A stretch of DNA of 64,000 nt from contig NZ_LPWE01000010.1 in assembly GCF_001723355.1 (NCBI RefSeq), positions 124,001 to 188,000 on the forward strand, written 5' to 3'. The notes under the pieces are model-generated. The model searched no databases. It had not been told where the DNA came from and saw only the letters and a program-made list of their open reading frames with translations. How positions within the stretch are numbered: position 1 is the stretch's first letter; the number at the start of each line of letters is the position of its first letter. Below are positions 11,281 to 20,815 of the stretch, one piece after another. The translations under genes were made by a program, and so were the position numbers. The stretch is from Methyloceanibacter stevinii (GTDB taxonomy: Bacteria; Pseudomonadota; Alphaproteobacteria; Rhizobiales; Methyloligellaceae).

Positions 11281-12273
11281 ATGGCTACTGAACGACCGCT
11301 CGTTATCGTCACGCGTAAGCTACCGGATGTCGTGGAGACACGGCTTCGGGAGTTGTTCGACGCGCGGCTCAACCTCGAGGACAGGCCCTTTACGCGGGAC
11401 GAGCTGATCGCCGCCGTGAAGGAAGCCAATGTGCTCGTGCCGACCGTCACCGATCGCATCGATCGCACCGTCCTGAGCCAGGCCGGACCGGACCTCAAGC
11501 TCATCGCCCAGTTCGGAACCGGCGTCGACAATGTCGATCTCGACACGGCGCGCAACCGGGCCATCATCGTGACTAACACGCCGGGCGTCCTCACCGAGGA
11601 CACGGCCGACATGACCATGGCCCTGATTCTCGCCGTCCCGCGGCGGCTGACCGAGGGCGCAGAGCTGCTGAAATCCGGCAGCGACGAATGGCAAGGCTGG
11701 TCGCCCACCTGGATGCTGGGTCACCGCATCTACGGCAAGCGCCTCGGTATTGTGGGCATGGGCCGGATCGGTCAGGCGGTCGCGCGGCGCGCCAAGGCGT
11801 TCGGCCTTCAGATCCACTATCACAACCGGCGCCGGGTCCCGTCCGATGTCGAGAAGTCGCTCGAGGCCACCTATTGGGACAGCCTCGACCAGATGCTGGC
11901 GCGGATGGACATCATCTCCATCAACTGCCCGCACACGCCGGCGACCTATCATCTGCTGTCGGCGCGCCGCCTCGCGCTGCTCAAGCCGTCGGCCTATATC
12001 GTCAACACGGCTCGCGGCGAGGTCATCGACGAGAACGCTCTCGCCCGCATGATCGAAAACCATGAATTGGCCGGTGCCGGGCTCGACGTGTTCGAGCACG
12101 AACCTGCCGTCAATCCCAAACTGCTGCGGAACGAGAAGGTCGTGGTGCTCCCCCACATGGGTTCGGCCACGCTCGAAGGCCGCGTCGACATGGGCGAGAA
12201 GGTCATCGTCAACATCAAGACGTTCCTCGACGGCCACGCGCCGCCGGATCGCGTCCACCCGGCCATGTTCTAG
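11281..12273 (+). CDS. D-2-hydroxyacid dehydrogenase (glyoxylate/hydroxypyruvate reductase type)
   Basis: NAD(P)H-dependent reductase of 2-oxoacids. It has 330 residues with the Rossmann motif GIVGMGRIGQAVARRAKAFG, the DII..CPHTPATYHL segment, Arg in VNTARGEVIDENAL, Glu in the LDVFEHEP stretch and His in LPHMGSATLEGR, which together form the family's Arg-Glu-His catalytic set. The closest named group is GyaR/GhrB-like glyoxylate reductase; the exact substrate cannot be read from sequence. Stop codons of this gene and the next (on the opposite strand) are 6 bases apart, a convergent pair. Confidence 0.92.
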   Translation: MATERPLVIVTRKLPDVVETRLRELFDARLNLEDRPFTRDELIAAVKEANVLVPTVTDRIDRTVLSQAGPDLKLIAQFGTGVDNVDLDTARNRAIIVTNTPGVLTEDTADMTMALILAVPRRLTEGAELLKSGSDEWQGWSPTWMLGHRIYGKRLGIVGMGRIGQAVARRAKAFGLQIHYHNRRRVPSDVEKSLEATYWDSLDQMLARMDIISINCPHTPATYHLLSARRLALLKPSAYIVNTARGEVIDENALARMIENHELAGAGLDVFEHEPAVNPKLLRNEKVVVLPHMGSATLEGRVDMGEKVIVNIKTFLDGHAPPDRVHPAMF

Positions 12274-12279
12274 GCAGGA

Positions 12280-13530
12280 TCAGGCGCGGGTCATCCGCGC
12301 CACTTCCGGCAGGGCGACATGCTCGGGCCGAAAGCCGAGGCCGATGATCCGGCCCGGAATGCGCCGGAGCAACGGAAAGTCATTCAAGATCCGCACCGGG
12401 AATGGGATTTCCGTAATCTCCTTCGCCGTCAGGACGCTGGTGACCACCCGGTCCTGCAGGAAGACCTGCAGCCGTTGCGTCAGCTTGACGGGTAAGGTTC
12501 GGCGCTTCTGCACCCGCGCGAGATCGGCCTCGGAGACATTCCGCTCGAGCAGGGGCAATGCCAGGATGTTGGCGGCTGCGACGGCGTCCTGGACGGCGAG
12601 ATTGACGCCCACGCCTCCGATCGGGGACATGGCGTGGGCCGCATCGCCGATGCACAGAAGCCCCGGCCGGTACCATTTCTTCAGCCGATCGACGCGGACC
12701 GACAGCAGTTTCACGTCGTCCCAGGTCTCGAGCTCGCGAACGCGCGCGCCGAGGGACGGCTTCAACGCCATGATGATCTGCCGGAAGGCTTCAAGGCCAT
12801 TGCGCCGCAACTGGTTGAACCCGCCTTTGGGGATGACATAGGCGCACTGCCAATAGTCGCCGCGGTTGATCATGATGAAGAACCGGCCCGGCTCGACCCG
12901 GCCGAAGGTTGCATCGCCGTCCTCCGGCTTACGCGACACACGCATCCACAGCACGTCCATGGGGGCGCCGATGTCCTCGACCTCCATGCGGGCAAGCGAC
13001 CGCACCGTCGAGTGACGGCCGTCCGCGCCGACGACCAGATCGGCCTTGACCTCCAGATCGCCTTCATGGGTTGCCGATTTCAGCCCGACGACCTTGCCGT
13101 TGTCGGTCAGGAGTTCGTCAACGTCGGCGCCGAGGCGCAGATCGAAGTTCGGATACCCCTTCCCCTGCGCGGCGAGAAAATCGAGAAAGTCCCATTGCGG
13201 CATCATCGCAATGAATTTCGCCGCCGTCGGAAGGTGCGAGAAGTCGGCAACCTTCAGCGTTCGATCGCCGATCTCGACGCTGAGCTCGTCCACGTTCTGG
13301 TGCGGCAGTTCGAGAAAGGCATCGAGCAGGCCGAGCTCGTCCATCACTTCGAGTGTGGAGGGGTGGATCGTGTCGCCGCGAAAATCGCGAAAGAAATCGG
13401 CGTGCTTCTCGAGGACGACCACTTTCACGCCGGCGCGTGCAAGCAGGAACCCCATCATCACGCCCGCCGGCCCTCCGCCGGCGATGGCGCACTGGGCGGT
13501 GATCGTCTGTTGCCTTGGCTCGTCGGACAT
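12280..13530 (-). CDS. FAD-dependent monooxygenase (UbiH/PHBH-type)
   Basis: Class A flavoprotein hydroxylase of 416 residues. It has the N-terminal dinucleotide motif AIAGGGPAGVMMGFLLARAG, the DG motif VVGADGRHSTVR and the C-terminal GD motif CIGDAAHAMSPIGGVGVN. The neighbourhood gives no pathway. Family members hydroxylate aromatic compounds, including ubiquinone precursors, and the substrate is open. ATG 13530 (MSDEPRQQ) is preferred over an upstream start at 13593 because the FAD motif begins about 12 residues later. Confidence 0.88.
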   Translation of the reverse strand: MSDEPRQQTITAQCAIAGGGPAGVMMGFLLARAGVKVVVLEKHADFFRDFRGDTIHPSTLEVMDELGLLDAFLELPHQNVDELSVEIGDRTLKVADFSHLPTAAKFIAMMPQWDFLDFLAAQGKGYPNFDLRLGADVDELLTDNGKVVGLKSATHEGDLEVKADLVVGADGRHSTVRSLARMEVEDIGAPMDVLWMRVSRKPEDGDATFGRVEPGRFFIMINRGDYWQCAYVIPKGGFNQLRRNGLEAFRQIIMALKPSLGARVRELETWDDVKLLSVRVDRLKKWYRPGLLCIGDAAHAMSPIGGVGVNLAVQDAVAAANILALPLLERNVSEADLARVQKRRTLPVKLTQRLQVFLQDRVVTSVLTAKEITEIPFPVRILNDFPLLRRIPGRIIGLGFRPEHVALPEVARMTRA

Positions 13531-13659
13531 CGCACCAGCCCCATTCGCGGGGCCCCGGCACGGCCGCCAGGCGATCCCACAATTGATATTCACACGATCA
13601 ATTTAGAGTTTCACGGGGAAATCGTGCCGTCAAAAGGTTGAGAAATCCTGTTCCGGAGG

Positions 13660-13739
13660 GCGACGCCAGGGCTCCGGCAGGCCACGCCAAGGCTCCAGCA
13701 GGCCACGCCAAGGCTCCAGCAGCCGCGCCTAGGCCTCAG
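13660..13739. repeat. 21-base tandem repeat overlapping the moeB stop codon
   Basis: Three 21-base units at 13660-13680, 13681-13701 and 13702-13722. The second and third are identical; the first differs at three positions. A degenerate fourth piece (13723-13739) runs through the moeB stop codon (13736-13738). A 21-base unit is seven codons, so the array may be a decayed C-terminal extension or a slippage product. The rest of the gap before the flavoprotein holds nothing recognisable. Confidence 0.85.
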
Positions 13740-14539
13740 CCGATATGGTGCGACAGGTCTTTGAGGCTGGGGTTTCTGCCGTTCAGGGGGTTTTCCGGAT
13801 CCCAGGCATAGCCTACTTGCGAGAAACGGGCCTGGAGGGCGTCGTAGAGCATGAGCCGGCCCACGAGCCCCTCGCCGATGCCCAGAAGCTCCTTGACGAC
13901 CTCCACGGCCTGAAGGCAGCCCAGCACGCCCGCCACCGCCCCCAGGATGCCGGCTTCCGAACAGGCGGGCACCGTCCCGTCCGGCGGGGGGGCCGGAAAC
14001 AGGCAGCGATAGTTGGGATTGGGCTGGCCGTCCGCATCGGTCTCGAAGGCGCGGAAGGTGGTCAGTTGTCCGTCGAACGGTCCGAGCGCGGCGGCGACCA
14101 GAGGCCGCTTGGCGAGATAGCAGGCATCGTTGACGAGATAGCGCGTGGCGAAGTTGTCGGAGCCGTCGGCGACGATGTCGAAGGCGCCGACAATGCTCAG
14201 CGCGTTCTCCGCCACGAGCCGCGTCGTGAAGAGCTTCACGTCCACATGAGGGTTGAGGCTCCAGACGGTGTTCGCGGCGCTGCGCGTCTTCTGCATGCCG
14301 ACGGACTCGGTGCCGTGCAGAACCTGGCGCTGGAGATTGTCCAGACTGACGCGGTCGTCGTCGATGATACCGATCTGGCCGACACCGGCCGCCGCCAGAT
14401 AGAGGATCAGCGGCGATCCGAGGCCGCCCGCGCCCACCACGAGCACGCGCGCCGCCTTCAAGCGCTGCTGGCCCTCGCCGCCGATCTCCTTCAGCACGAG
14501 ATGGCGGCGGTAGCGGGCGATTTCCTGGTCTGTCAGCAT
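13736..14539 (-). CDS. moeB: HesA/MoeB/ThiF family adenylyltransferase
   Basis: E1-like enzyme that adenylates the C-terminus of a small sulfur carrier (MoaD or ThiS). It has 267 residues with the ATP-binding VVGAGGLGSPLILYLAAAG, the IIDDDRVSLDNLQRQVLH segment, Asp in DIVADGSDNFATRYLVND and the catalytic-type Cys193 in VPACSEAGILG. The zinc knuckle of E. coli MoeB (two CxxC pairs) is not intact: only Cys179 remains in NYRCLF and no second CxxC is seen. MoeB is the likeliest name; ThiF cannot be excluded. Confidence 0.88.
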   Translation of the reverse strand: MLTDQEIARYRRHLVLKEIGGEGQQRLKAARVLVVGAGGLGSPLILYLAAAGVGQIGIIDDDRVSLDNLQRQVLHGTESVGMQKTRSAANTVWSLNPHVDVKLFTTRLVAENALSIVGAFDIVADGSDNFATRYLVNDACYLAKRPLVAAALGPFDGQLTTFRAFETDADGQPNPNYRCLFPAPPPDGTVPACSEAGILGAVAGVLGCLQAVEVVKELLGIGEGLVGRLMLYDALQARFSQVGYAWDPENPLNGRNPSLKDLSHHIG

Positions 14540-14611
14540 GGTGTTGATCGAAGCATCTCCTTGGCCGAATGGCGTCGGCGGGCGCGCAAAGGGACCGCGC
14601 GTCTGGAACGC

Positions 14612-15061
14612 TCAGCCGGTCGAGCCGAAGCCGCCCGCGCCGCGCGCTGTCTCACCCACATCCGAGACCTCGGCGATCTCCACGCATGTGACCGGTGCGA
14701 TGACCACCTGGGCAATGCGATCGCCGCGCGCGATACGGAACGGCTCGTCGCTATGATTGATCAGCACGACCTGCACCTCGCCACGATAATCCGCATCGAT
14801 CGTGCCGGGGCTGTTGAGCACCGTCACGCCGTGCTTCAAAGCAAGCCCAGAGCGCGGCCGCACCTGCGCCTCATAGCCTTCCGGCAATTCGAACACGAGC
14901 CCCGTGGGCACGGCCCCACGCGCGCCGGCACTCAAGACGACGGGCTCGTTTTCGCCGATCGCCGCTACAAGGTCGAACCCGGCCGCGTGGTCGGTCTGAT
15001 AGGCCGGCAGCGGCAGACCTTCTCCATGCGGGAGCCGCAGGACGCGCAGGCGAGGCTTCAT
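14612..15061 (-). CDS. dut: dUTP diphosphatase
   Basis: Hydrolyses dUTP to dUMP, keeping uracil out of DNA and feeding dTMP synthesis. The 149-residue trimeric-type enzyme shows all five motifs: AGFDLVAA (1), [11 protein letters not shown] (2), [11 protein letters not shown] (3), [10 protein letters not shown] (4) and the C-terminal [10 protein letters not shown] (5). It lies 9 bases downstream of coaBC on the same strand; coaBC-dut is a conserved pair in proteobacteria. Confidence 0.97.
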   Translation of the reverse strand: MKPRLRVLRLPHGEGLPLPAYQTDHAAGFDLVAAIGENEPVVLSAGARGAVPTGLVFELPEGYEAQVRPRSGLALKHGVTVLNSPGTIDADYRGEVQVVLINHSDEPFRIARGDRIAQVVIAPVTCVEIAEVSDVGETARGAGGFGSTG

Positions 15062-15070
15062 CCGGCCTCC

Positions 15071-16297
15071 TTATTCCGCCGCGAGCTGCATGGCATGCAG
15101 CGCTTCGGCGGCGCGGCCGAGAAGCTTCACAGCCATCTCGTCCTTGCCCATGGCCGGCCAATCCTCGACGCCCGAGGCCGAGACGAGATGGACCTCGGTA
15201 CGGTCGCCGCCCATGATGCCCGTATCCGGCGACACGTCGTTGGCGACGATCCAATCCGCGCCCTTCCGGCTCAGTTTCTCCTGGGCATGGGTGATGATGG
15301 TTTCGGTCTCCGCCGCGAAGCCGATGACGAGCGTCGGCCGCCGCGCGCCAGGAGCCGCGAGGGTCGCAAGAATGTCCGGATTGCGGGCGAGCGCGAGACT
15401 GAGCGCGGTCTGGCCCTCTTCCTTCTTCAGCTTCTCCAACGCTTGGGTGGCCGCGCGCCAATCGGCGACGGCAGCGGCGCAGATCGCGACATCGGCGGGA
15501 AGCGCGCCGAGGGCAGCATCGAGCATGTCCGCGGCGGTTTCGACCTTGACTGTCGTGACGCCTGGAATGTCCGGCAGATGTGTCGGGCCCGAGATCAGCG
15601 TGCGGCGCGCGCCCATGTCCTTGGCGGCCCGCGCCAACGCATGCCCCTGTTTCCCCGACGAGCGGTTCGCGATGTAGCGCACGGGATCGATGGGCTCATA
15701 GGTCGGCCCGGACGTAATCAGAACGTGACGGCTCACAAGCGAAGCGCCGCGCGCGCCCGGAAGCACGCGCTCGATCGCATCGGCAATGTCCTCGGGCTCG
15801 GCCATGCGGCCGGGACCGAACTCGCCGCACGCCATGTCGCCTGCCTCGGGGCCGACGAAGCGCACGCCATCCGCGCGCAACGTCGCGACGTTGCGCATGG
15901 TCGCGGGATGCTCCCACATGCGAACGTTCATGGCCGGCGCCACGAGCACCGTCTTATCGGTTGCCATGAGCACGGTAGACGCCAGATCGTTCGCAAGCCC
16001 GTTCGCCATCTTGGCGAGGAGGTCCGCGGTCGCCGGCGCCACCACGACGAGATCGGCCTCGCGGCTGAGTTGGATGTGGCCGATCTCCGCCTCGTCCTTG
16101 AGGTCGAAAAGATCAGTGAAGGCCTCCTCGCCCGATAGGACCGCAAAAGAGAGCGGCGTCACGAACTGCGCCCCGCCTTCGGTCAAGACGACGCGCACGG
16201 AGGCGCCTCGCTCGCGCAGACGGCGGACGAGTTCCAGAGCCTTGTAGGCGGCGATGCCGCCGCCGACGATCAGGAGGATGCGCTTGCCGCTCAGCAT
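15071..16297 (-). CDS. coaBC: Bifunctional phosphopantothenoylcysteine decarboxylase / phosphopantothenate-cysteine ligase
   Basis: Two consecutive steps of coenzyme A synthesis. In the 408-residue protein, the N-terminal CoaC flavodoxin-like domain carries GGGIAAYKALELVRRL, VVAPATADLLAKMANGLAND, APAMNVRMWEHPAT and the catalytic Cys loop MACGEFGPGRMAEP (about residue 160). The C-terminal CoaB domain starts near SGPTYEPIDPVRYIANRSSG and contains AAAVADWR and VIGFAAET. Forms a unit with dut. Confidence 0.97.
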   Translation of the reverse strand: MLSGKRILLIVGGGIAAYKALELVRRLRERGASVRVVLTEGGAQFVTPLSFAVLSGEEAFTDLFDLKDEAEIGHIQLSREADLVVVAPATADLLAKMANGLANDLASTVLMATDKTVLVAPAMNVRMWEHPATMRNVATLRADGVRFVGPEAGDMACGEFGPGRMAEPEDIADAIERVLPGARGASLVSRHVLITSGPTYEPIDPVRYIANRSSGKQGHALARAAKDMGARRTLISGPTHLPDIPGVTTVKVETAADMLDAALGALPADVAICAAAVADWRAATQALEKLKKEEGQTALSLALARNPDILATLAAPGARRPTLVIGFAAETETIITHAQEKLSRKGADWIVANDVSPDTGIMGGDRTEVHLVSASGVEDWPAMGKDEMAVKLLGRAAEALHAMQLAAE

Positions 16298-16357
16298 CGG
16301 ATCAGTCCTTGGGTTCTCAGCCGATAGTCTATCACAGCCACGGCCTCCGGATCGGCC

Positions 16358-17932
16358 TCAGAAGATCTGCGAGACGGCGATGGCGAGCAGTGCGAGCGCA
16401 CCGACCCAGATGCCTAGCCGCGTCCAGCGGTCCTGTGATTTCTGCGCTTGGGCCAGCCGCGCCACGCTCTCATCGTCCAGACGAAGTCCGTCTTCGGCCA
16501 TGGCACCGAACGAATCCGCCGTCCGTTCGGCCTGGCGCAAAAGCTTCGGCAGATCGCCGACGAAACGGCCGACGGACGCGGCGCCTTCGGCGGCCTGCTC
16601 GATCCGCGCGCCCGCGCCGAGCTGGCTCTCGAGCCACTCCTTCACGATCGGCTCCGACACGACCCACATGTTCAACTCGGGATCGAGCGTCCGGCCCACC
16701 CCTTCGACCACGACCATGGTCTTCTGCAGCATGATCAGCTCGGGCCGGGTCTGCATGTCGAACACTTCCGTGTACTGCAGCAGCTGCCCCAGAAGTTGGG
16801 CCATGGATATCTCGTTGGCGGGACGGTCCATGATGGGTTCGCCGATCGCGCGGAGGGCTTGGGCGAACTGCGCCACGGAATGTTTGCGCGGCACGTAACC
16901 CGCATCGAAATGCACCTCGGCGACGCGGCGGTAATCGCGCGTGATGAAGCCGTACAGGATCTCGGCGAGGAAGCGCCGTTCCTTCATGCCGAGGCGCCCC
17001 ATGATGCCGAAATCGACTGCAACGATGCACCCTTTTGCATCGACGAAGAGATTGCCTTGATGCATATCGGCGTGGAAGAAGCCGTCGCGCAGCGCATGGC
17101 GCAGGAAGGTCTGCATCAGCGTCGCGCCCAGCGCCTTGAGGTCATGTCCCTTGGCCTTGAGCGCCTCAATATCGCCCATGGACGTGCCCTCGATCCATTC
17201 GAGCGTGAGCACGCGGCGGGCGCTACGCTTCCAATCGACGGTGGGGACGCGGAAGCCTTCGTCGCCGGCGATGTTGTCGGCCATCTCCGAGATGGCCGCC
17301 GCCTCCATGCGCAAATCCATCTCGATCGCGACCGACTTCGCCAGCGTGTCCACGACGGCGATGGGGCGGAGGCGCCGCGAGGGCGCATGGAAGCGCTCGA
17401 TCATCCGCGCGGCGAAGAAGTAAGAATCAAGATCCTTTTTGAAGCGCTGCTCGATGCCGGGGCGCAGCACCTTCACCGCCATGTCCTTGAGGCTGCCGTC
17501 AGGTACCTTGACCTTGGCCTTGTGCACCTGGGCGATGGAAGCCGCGGCCACCGGCGGACCGAACTCGACGAAGAGCTCGGTGATCGGGGCATCGAGCTCG
17601 GCTTCGACCAGCTTGACCGCTTGTCCTTGCGAGAACGGCGGCAGGCGGTCCTGCAGGGTCGACAGATCCCGCGCGAGCTCCCGGCCGACAATGTCGTCCC
17701 GCGTGGCGAGGAACTGGCCGAGCTTGATGTAGGACGGCCCGAGGGACGTGAGCGCCGACGACAGCCGCGCCTCGTTCTCCGTAGCCCCCTTCTTGCGCAA
17801 GGGTGCCGTGACCCGGCCGAACACGGCCAGCGGGCCGGACACGCGCGCATCGTCCGGCAGGACCCGCGCGCCGCTCCAGGCAAGCGTCGCTCCCGCCTTG
17901 GTCAGCCGCGCCATATTCGCAATGGCGTTCAC
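16358..17932 (-). CDS. ubiB: Ubiquinone biosynthesis regulatory protein kinase UbiB
   Basis: Atypical ABC1/ADCK-family kinase-like ATPase required for the coenzyme Q synthesis complex at the inner membrane. In 524 residues: the invariant KLGQ stretch SYIKLGQFLATRDDIVG near residue 70, the Ala-rich nucleotide loop VAAASIAQVHKA, the EMDLRMEAAA segment, the HADMHQGN catalytic motif and VDFGIMGRL. A C-terminal hydrophobic anchor (about residues 502-522) ends the protein. It follows ubiE on the same strand, separated by a palindromic repeat. Confidence 0.95.
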   Translation of the reverse strand: MNAIANMARLTKAGATLAWSGARVLPDDARVSGPLAVFGRVTAPLRKKGATENEARLSSALTSLGPSYIKLGQFLATRDDIVGRELARDLSTLQDRLPPFSQGQAVKLVEAELDAPITELFVEFGPPVAAASIAQVHKAKVKVPDGSLKDMAVKVLRPGIEQRFKKDLDSYFFAARMIERFHAPSRRLRPIAVVDTLAKSVAIEMDLRMEAAAISEMADNIAGDEGFRVPTVDWKRSARRVLTLEWIEGTSMGDIEALKAKGHDLKALGATLMQTFLRHALRDGFFHADMHQGNLFVDAKGCIVAVDFGIMGRLGMKERRFLAEILYGFITRDYRRVAEVHFDAGYVPRKHSVAQFAQALRAIGEPIMDRPANEISMAQLLGQLLQYTEVFDMQTRPELIMLQKTMVVVEGVGRTLDPELNMWVVSEPIVKEWLESQLGAGARIEQAAEGAASVGRFVGDLPKLLRQAERTADSFGAMAEDGLRLDDESVARLAQAQKSQDRWTRLGIWVGALALLAIAVSQIF

Positions 17933-18006
17933 GTCTATCGCCTCACTTCAGGCTCAATAGGTTCCGATGGAACCAGAACGTTTCGAGCCCTGTCTTTTTT
18001 GGTGCC

Positions 18007-18052
18007 GCATCGTTTCTCGCGAAAAACCGGTATCCACTTTTTCGCACGATGC
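18007..18052. repeat. Dispersed palindromic repeat between ubiE and ubiB
   Basis: A long interrupted palindrome with outer arms GCATCGT / ACGATGC and an inner pair GCGAAAAA / TTTTTCGC around ACCGGTATCCAC-like bases. The layout resembles the intergenic palindromic elements scattered through Rhizobiales genomes (the 'ccggtatccacttttt' type). It ends two bases before the ubiE stop codon. I see no second copy in this window. It could form a strong stem and might stabilise the 3' end of the ubiE transcript or attenuate ubiB. Confidence 0.7.
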
Positions 18053-18053
18053 T

Positions 18054-18827
18054 CTAAAGCCGCCAGCCCGAGTGGATGGCGGCGATGCCGCCGGACAGGT
18101 TCCGGTAGCGCACACGCTCGAACCCGGCATCTTGTATCATCTCGGCGAAGCGTTCCTGACTGGGAAAGCGTCTTATGCTTTCCACGAGATAGCGATAGGA
18201 CTCCGCATCCCCGGCGACAAGGCGGCCAAGCGCGGGAATCGCATTGAACGAATAGGCGTCGTAGACCCGGTCCAGCAGCGGCATCTCGACGCTCGAGAAC
18301 TCGAGGCACAGAAACCGGCTGCCCGGCTTCAGGACGCGATAGGCTTCCGCGAGCGCCGCGTCGATATGGGTGACGTTGCGGATGCCGAAGGCGATCGTAT
18401 AGGCGTCGAAACGGCGGTCCTCGAAGGGCAGGCTCTCGGCGTTGCCCTGAACGAAGGAGAGCCGCTCGCGGCCTTTCGCGCGCCGCTTGCCCTCCTCCAT
18501 CATCTCCTTGGAGATGTCGCAGATGGTGGCCGAGCTGCCAGCGCCTGCCGCATCGAGAAAGCGCGACGCGACGTCGCCCGTCCCACCCGCCACGTCGATT
18601 AGGGCGAAGGGCACGTCCGACTTCGGCGGGGCGAGCGCGGTCACGAGGTCCGCCTTCCACAGGCGGTGCAGCCCGCCCGACATCAGATCGTTCATCAGGT
18701 CGTAGCGGCTGGCGACCTTGGAGAAGACCTCGTTGACGAGGCCCTGGCGGGCGGTCTCCGAAACGCGGGCGAAGCCGAAGCTCGTCTCGGTCCCGGAATC
18801 GTCTGGATTTTTCACGTCATCTGGCAT
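18054..18827 (-). CDS. ubiE: Demethylmenaquinol/2-methoxy-6-polyprenylbenzoquinol C-methyltransferase
   Basis: SAM-dependent C-methylation step in ubiquinone (and menaquinone) synthesis. In 257 residues: [24 protein letters not shown] at the N-terminus, the SAM-binding motif [33 protein letters not shown] and [19 protein letters not shown], all UbiE signatures. The start is ATG 18827 ([10 protein letters not shown]). Longer open reading into the mutM upstream region lacks family similarity. Divergent from mutM, an arrangement shared by many alphaproteobacteria. Confidence 0.96.
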   Translation of the reverse strand: MPDDVKNPDDSGTETSFGFARVSETARQGLVNEVFSKVASRYDLMNDLMSGGLHRLWKADLVTALAPPKSDVPFALIDVAGGTGDVASRFLDAAGAGSSATICDISKEMMEEGKRRAKGRERLSFVQGNAESLPFEDRRFDAYTIAFGIRNVTHIDAALAEAYRVLKPGSRFLCLEFSSVEMPLLDRVYDAYSFNAIPALGRLVAGDAESYRYLVESIRRFPSQERFAEMIQDAGFERVRYRNLSGGIAAIHSGWRL

Positions 18828-18969
18828 GGCAGCGGACAATAGCCTAAGCCCTGAGTTCACGCTATTGTTGCGGTGCAATGATGGTGACCTTGCACTGCAG
18901 CGTACCGGCGCAGTGTTGGAAACCCTCATTTTCCGACACTCGTTCTGCCCCTGAGGACTTTCGAGGCCC

Positions 18970-19869
18970 ATGCCAGAACTGCCTGAAGTCGAGACCGTGC
19001 GCCGGGGATTGGAGCCCGTGCTTGTGGGCAACGCGTTCGCGCGCGTGGAGCAGCGCCGCCCGGACTTGCGCTTTCCCCTGCCCCAGCGGTTCAGCGAGCG
19101 GCTGACCGGCCGCGCCATCGAGGGGCTGGACCGTCGGGCGAAATATCTCCTGGCGCGCTTGGACGACGGCCAGGTGCTGATCATGCACCTGGGCATGACG
19201 GGCCGCTTCGCCATCGAGAAGGCGGGCGCCGAAAGAGCCGCGCCGGGCGACTTCGTGCATGACCCGGCCCCATCGGCCGCGTTCGGCTTCCCCAAGCACG
19301 AGCACATCGTCTTCCACTTGGGCGACGGATCGACCGTCCGTTATTCCGACGTGCGCCGCTTCGGGATCATGGACCTCGCGAAAGCCGGCGAACTTGAGTC
19401 GCACGCGCTCTTCAAGGACCTCGGCATCGAACCGCTCGGTGACGAGCTGACGCCCGCCTGGCTCGCCGGCCGGCTGAAGGGCAAGACCACGCCGATCAAA
19501 TCGGCGCTTCTGGACCAGCGGCTCATCGCAGGGCTCGGAAACATTTATGTATGCGAGGCGCTCCACCGCGCGGGGCTCTCGCCCACGCGGGCGGCCGGCA
19601 CGCTCGCCACGAAGACAGGCCGCCCGACCGGCAAGACGAGCGCGCTGGTCGAAGCCATCACCTCCGTCCTGCACGACGCCATTCGTGCGGGCGGCTCCTC
19701 TTTGCGCGACTACCGCCATACGGACGGGCGGCTGGGCCGGTTCCAGCACCGCTTCCGCACCTATGGCCGGGAGGATGCGCGCTGCATGCGAGAGGCCTGC
19801 AACGGCACGATCCACCGGATCGCGCAAGCCGGGCGCTCAACCTTCTACTGTCCAATCTGCCAGAGATAA
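18970..19869 (+). CDS. mutM: Formamidopyrimidine-DNA glycosylase
   Basis: Bifunctional glycosylase/AP lyase that removes 8-oxoguanine and FaPy lesions. In 299 residues the N-terminal [13 protein letters not shown] carries the catalytic Pro2 (after Met removal) and Glu3, Lys58 sits in RRAKYLL, and the C-terminal zinc finger has the family spacing CX4CX16CX2C in the last 30 residues. H2TH-type helices precede the finger ([18 protein letters not shown]). Followed 14 bases later by the enoyl-CoA hydratase. Confidence 0.97.
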   Translation: MPELPEVETVRRGLEPVLVGNAFARVEQRRPDLRFPLPQRFSERLTGRAIEGLDRRAKYLLARLDDGQVLIMHLGMTGRFAIEKAGAERAAPGDFVHDPAPSAAFGFPKHEHIVFHLGDGSTVRYSDVRRFGIMDLAKAGELESHALFKDLGIEPLGDELTPAWLAGRLKGKTTPIKSALLDQRLIAGLGNIYVCEALHRAGLSPTRAAGTLATKTGRPTGKTSALVEAITSVLHDAIRAGGSSLRDYRHTDGRLGRFQHRFRTYGREDARCMREACNGTIHRIAQAGRSTFYCPICQR

Positions 19870-19883
19870 GGGAACTGACACAC

Positions 19884-20699
19884 ATGTATATGGATCAGAC
19901 CACGGTCGGCGGAGAACCAGCCACCAAGGAATACGCAACGCTGATCGTGACGCGCGAGGGCAAAGTCGGGGTCATCACACTCAACCGCCCGAAGGCGCTC
20001 AACGCGCTCAACTCGCAACTCGTCGGCGAGCTGTGCGAAGTGCTCAACATCTTCGACAAGGATCCCGAGATCGGCTGCATCGTCATTACCGGTGGCGAGA
20101 AGTCCTTCGCGGCAGGCGCCGATATCAAGGAGATGCAGAGCAAGACGTCCGTTGAGGCATACAGCACCGCGTTCCTCGCGCCCTACGACACGATCGCCGC
20201 GACCCGCAAGCCGATCATCGCCGCAGTCGCCGGCTACGCGCTTGGCGGTGGCTGCGAACTGGCGATGTCCTGCGACATCATCCTGGCTGCGGAGAACGCG
20301 GTCTTCGGTCAGCCGGAGATCAATCTCGGGATCATGCCGGGCGCCGGCGGCACCCAGCGCCTGACCCGCGCCGTGGGCAAGGCCAAGGCCATGGAGCTGT
20401 GCCTGACCGGCCGGCAGATGCGCGCCGACGAGGCCGAGCGCTCAAACCTCGTGAGCCGCGTCGTCCCGGTGGAGTCGCTCCACGACGAGGCCATGAAGGC
20501 GGCCACCAAGATCGCCGACTTCCCGGTCCACGTCGTCATGATGATCAAGGAGTCGATCAATCGGGGCTTCGTCACGACCCTGTCGGAAGGCGTGCGCTTC
20601 GAGCGGAACCAGTTCTACTCGCTATTCGCCACCGAAGATCAGAAAGAGGGGATGGCCGCCTTCATCGAAAAGCGGAAACCCCAATTCAAGAACCGCTAA
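19884..20699 (+). CDS. Enoyl-CoA hydratase (crotonase)
   Basis: Hydrates trans-2-enoyl-CoA in beta-oxidation. The 271-residue crotonase-fold protein has the acyl-CoA oxyanion segments [10 protein letters not shown] and [15 protein letters not shown]. The two catalytic glutamates lie in [23 protein letters not shown] 19884 follows AAGGGAA. A frame running back into mutM is only open sequence. Likely cotranscribed with mutM. The tail [12 protein letters not shown] is typical of the mitochondrial-type short-chain hydratase. Confidence 0.94.
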   Translation: MYMDQTTVGGEPATKEYATLIVTREGKVGVITLNRPKALNALNSQLVGELCEVLNIFDKDPEIGCIVITGGEKSFAAGADIKEMQSKTSVEAYSTAFLAPYDTIAATRKPIIAAVAGYALGGGCELAMSCDIILAAENAVFGQPEINLGIMPGAGGTQRLTRAVGKAKAMELCLTGRQMRADEAERSNLVSRVVPVESLHDEAMKAATKIADFPVHVVMMIKESINRGFVTTLSEGVRFERNQFYSLFATEDQKEGMAAFIEKRKPQFKNR

Positions 20700-20711
20700 T
20701 TCCAGCCCTGG

Positions 20712-20740
20712 TTGACGCCTCGGAGGGCGCTCTGTATAGA
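20712..20740 (+). promoter_or_regulatory. Predicted sigma-70 promoter of rpsT
   Basis: TTGACG (20712-20717), a 17-base spacer and TATAGA (20735-20740). This is near-consensus for the housekeeping sigma factor and places transcription start about 68 bases before the rpsT ATG. It lies just after the enoyl-CoA hydratase stop, consistent with an independent transcript for the ribosomal protein. Confidence 0.7.
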
Positions 20741-20815
20741 GCATGCCAAATTCGTATTTACGGCGCTTCCTGAGAGCCGCCCCGTGCGGACCGGAAGCCC
20801 TCAAGGATCCTGAAC

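Noticed and set aside
13745-16138. 797-codon open frame opposite moeB, dut and coaBC
   Set aside because: Spans three well-identified genes on the other strand; Arg/His/Ala-rich composition typical of antisense GC-rich frames.
16448-18247. 599-codon open frame opposite ubiB
   Set aside because: Same reason: antisense to conserved ubiB and ubiE, no recognisable domain.
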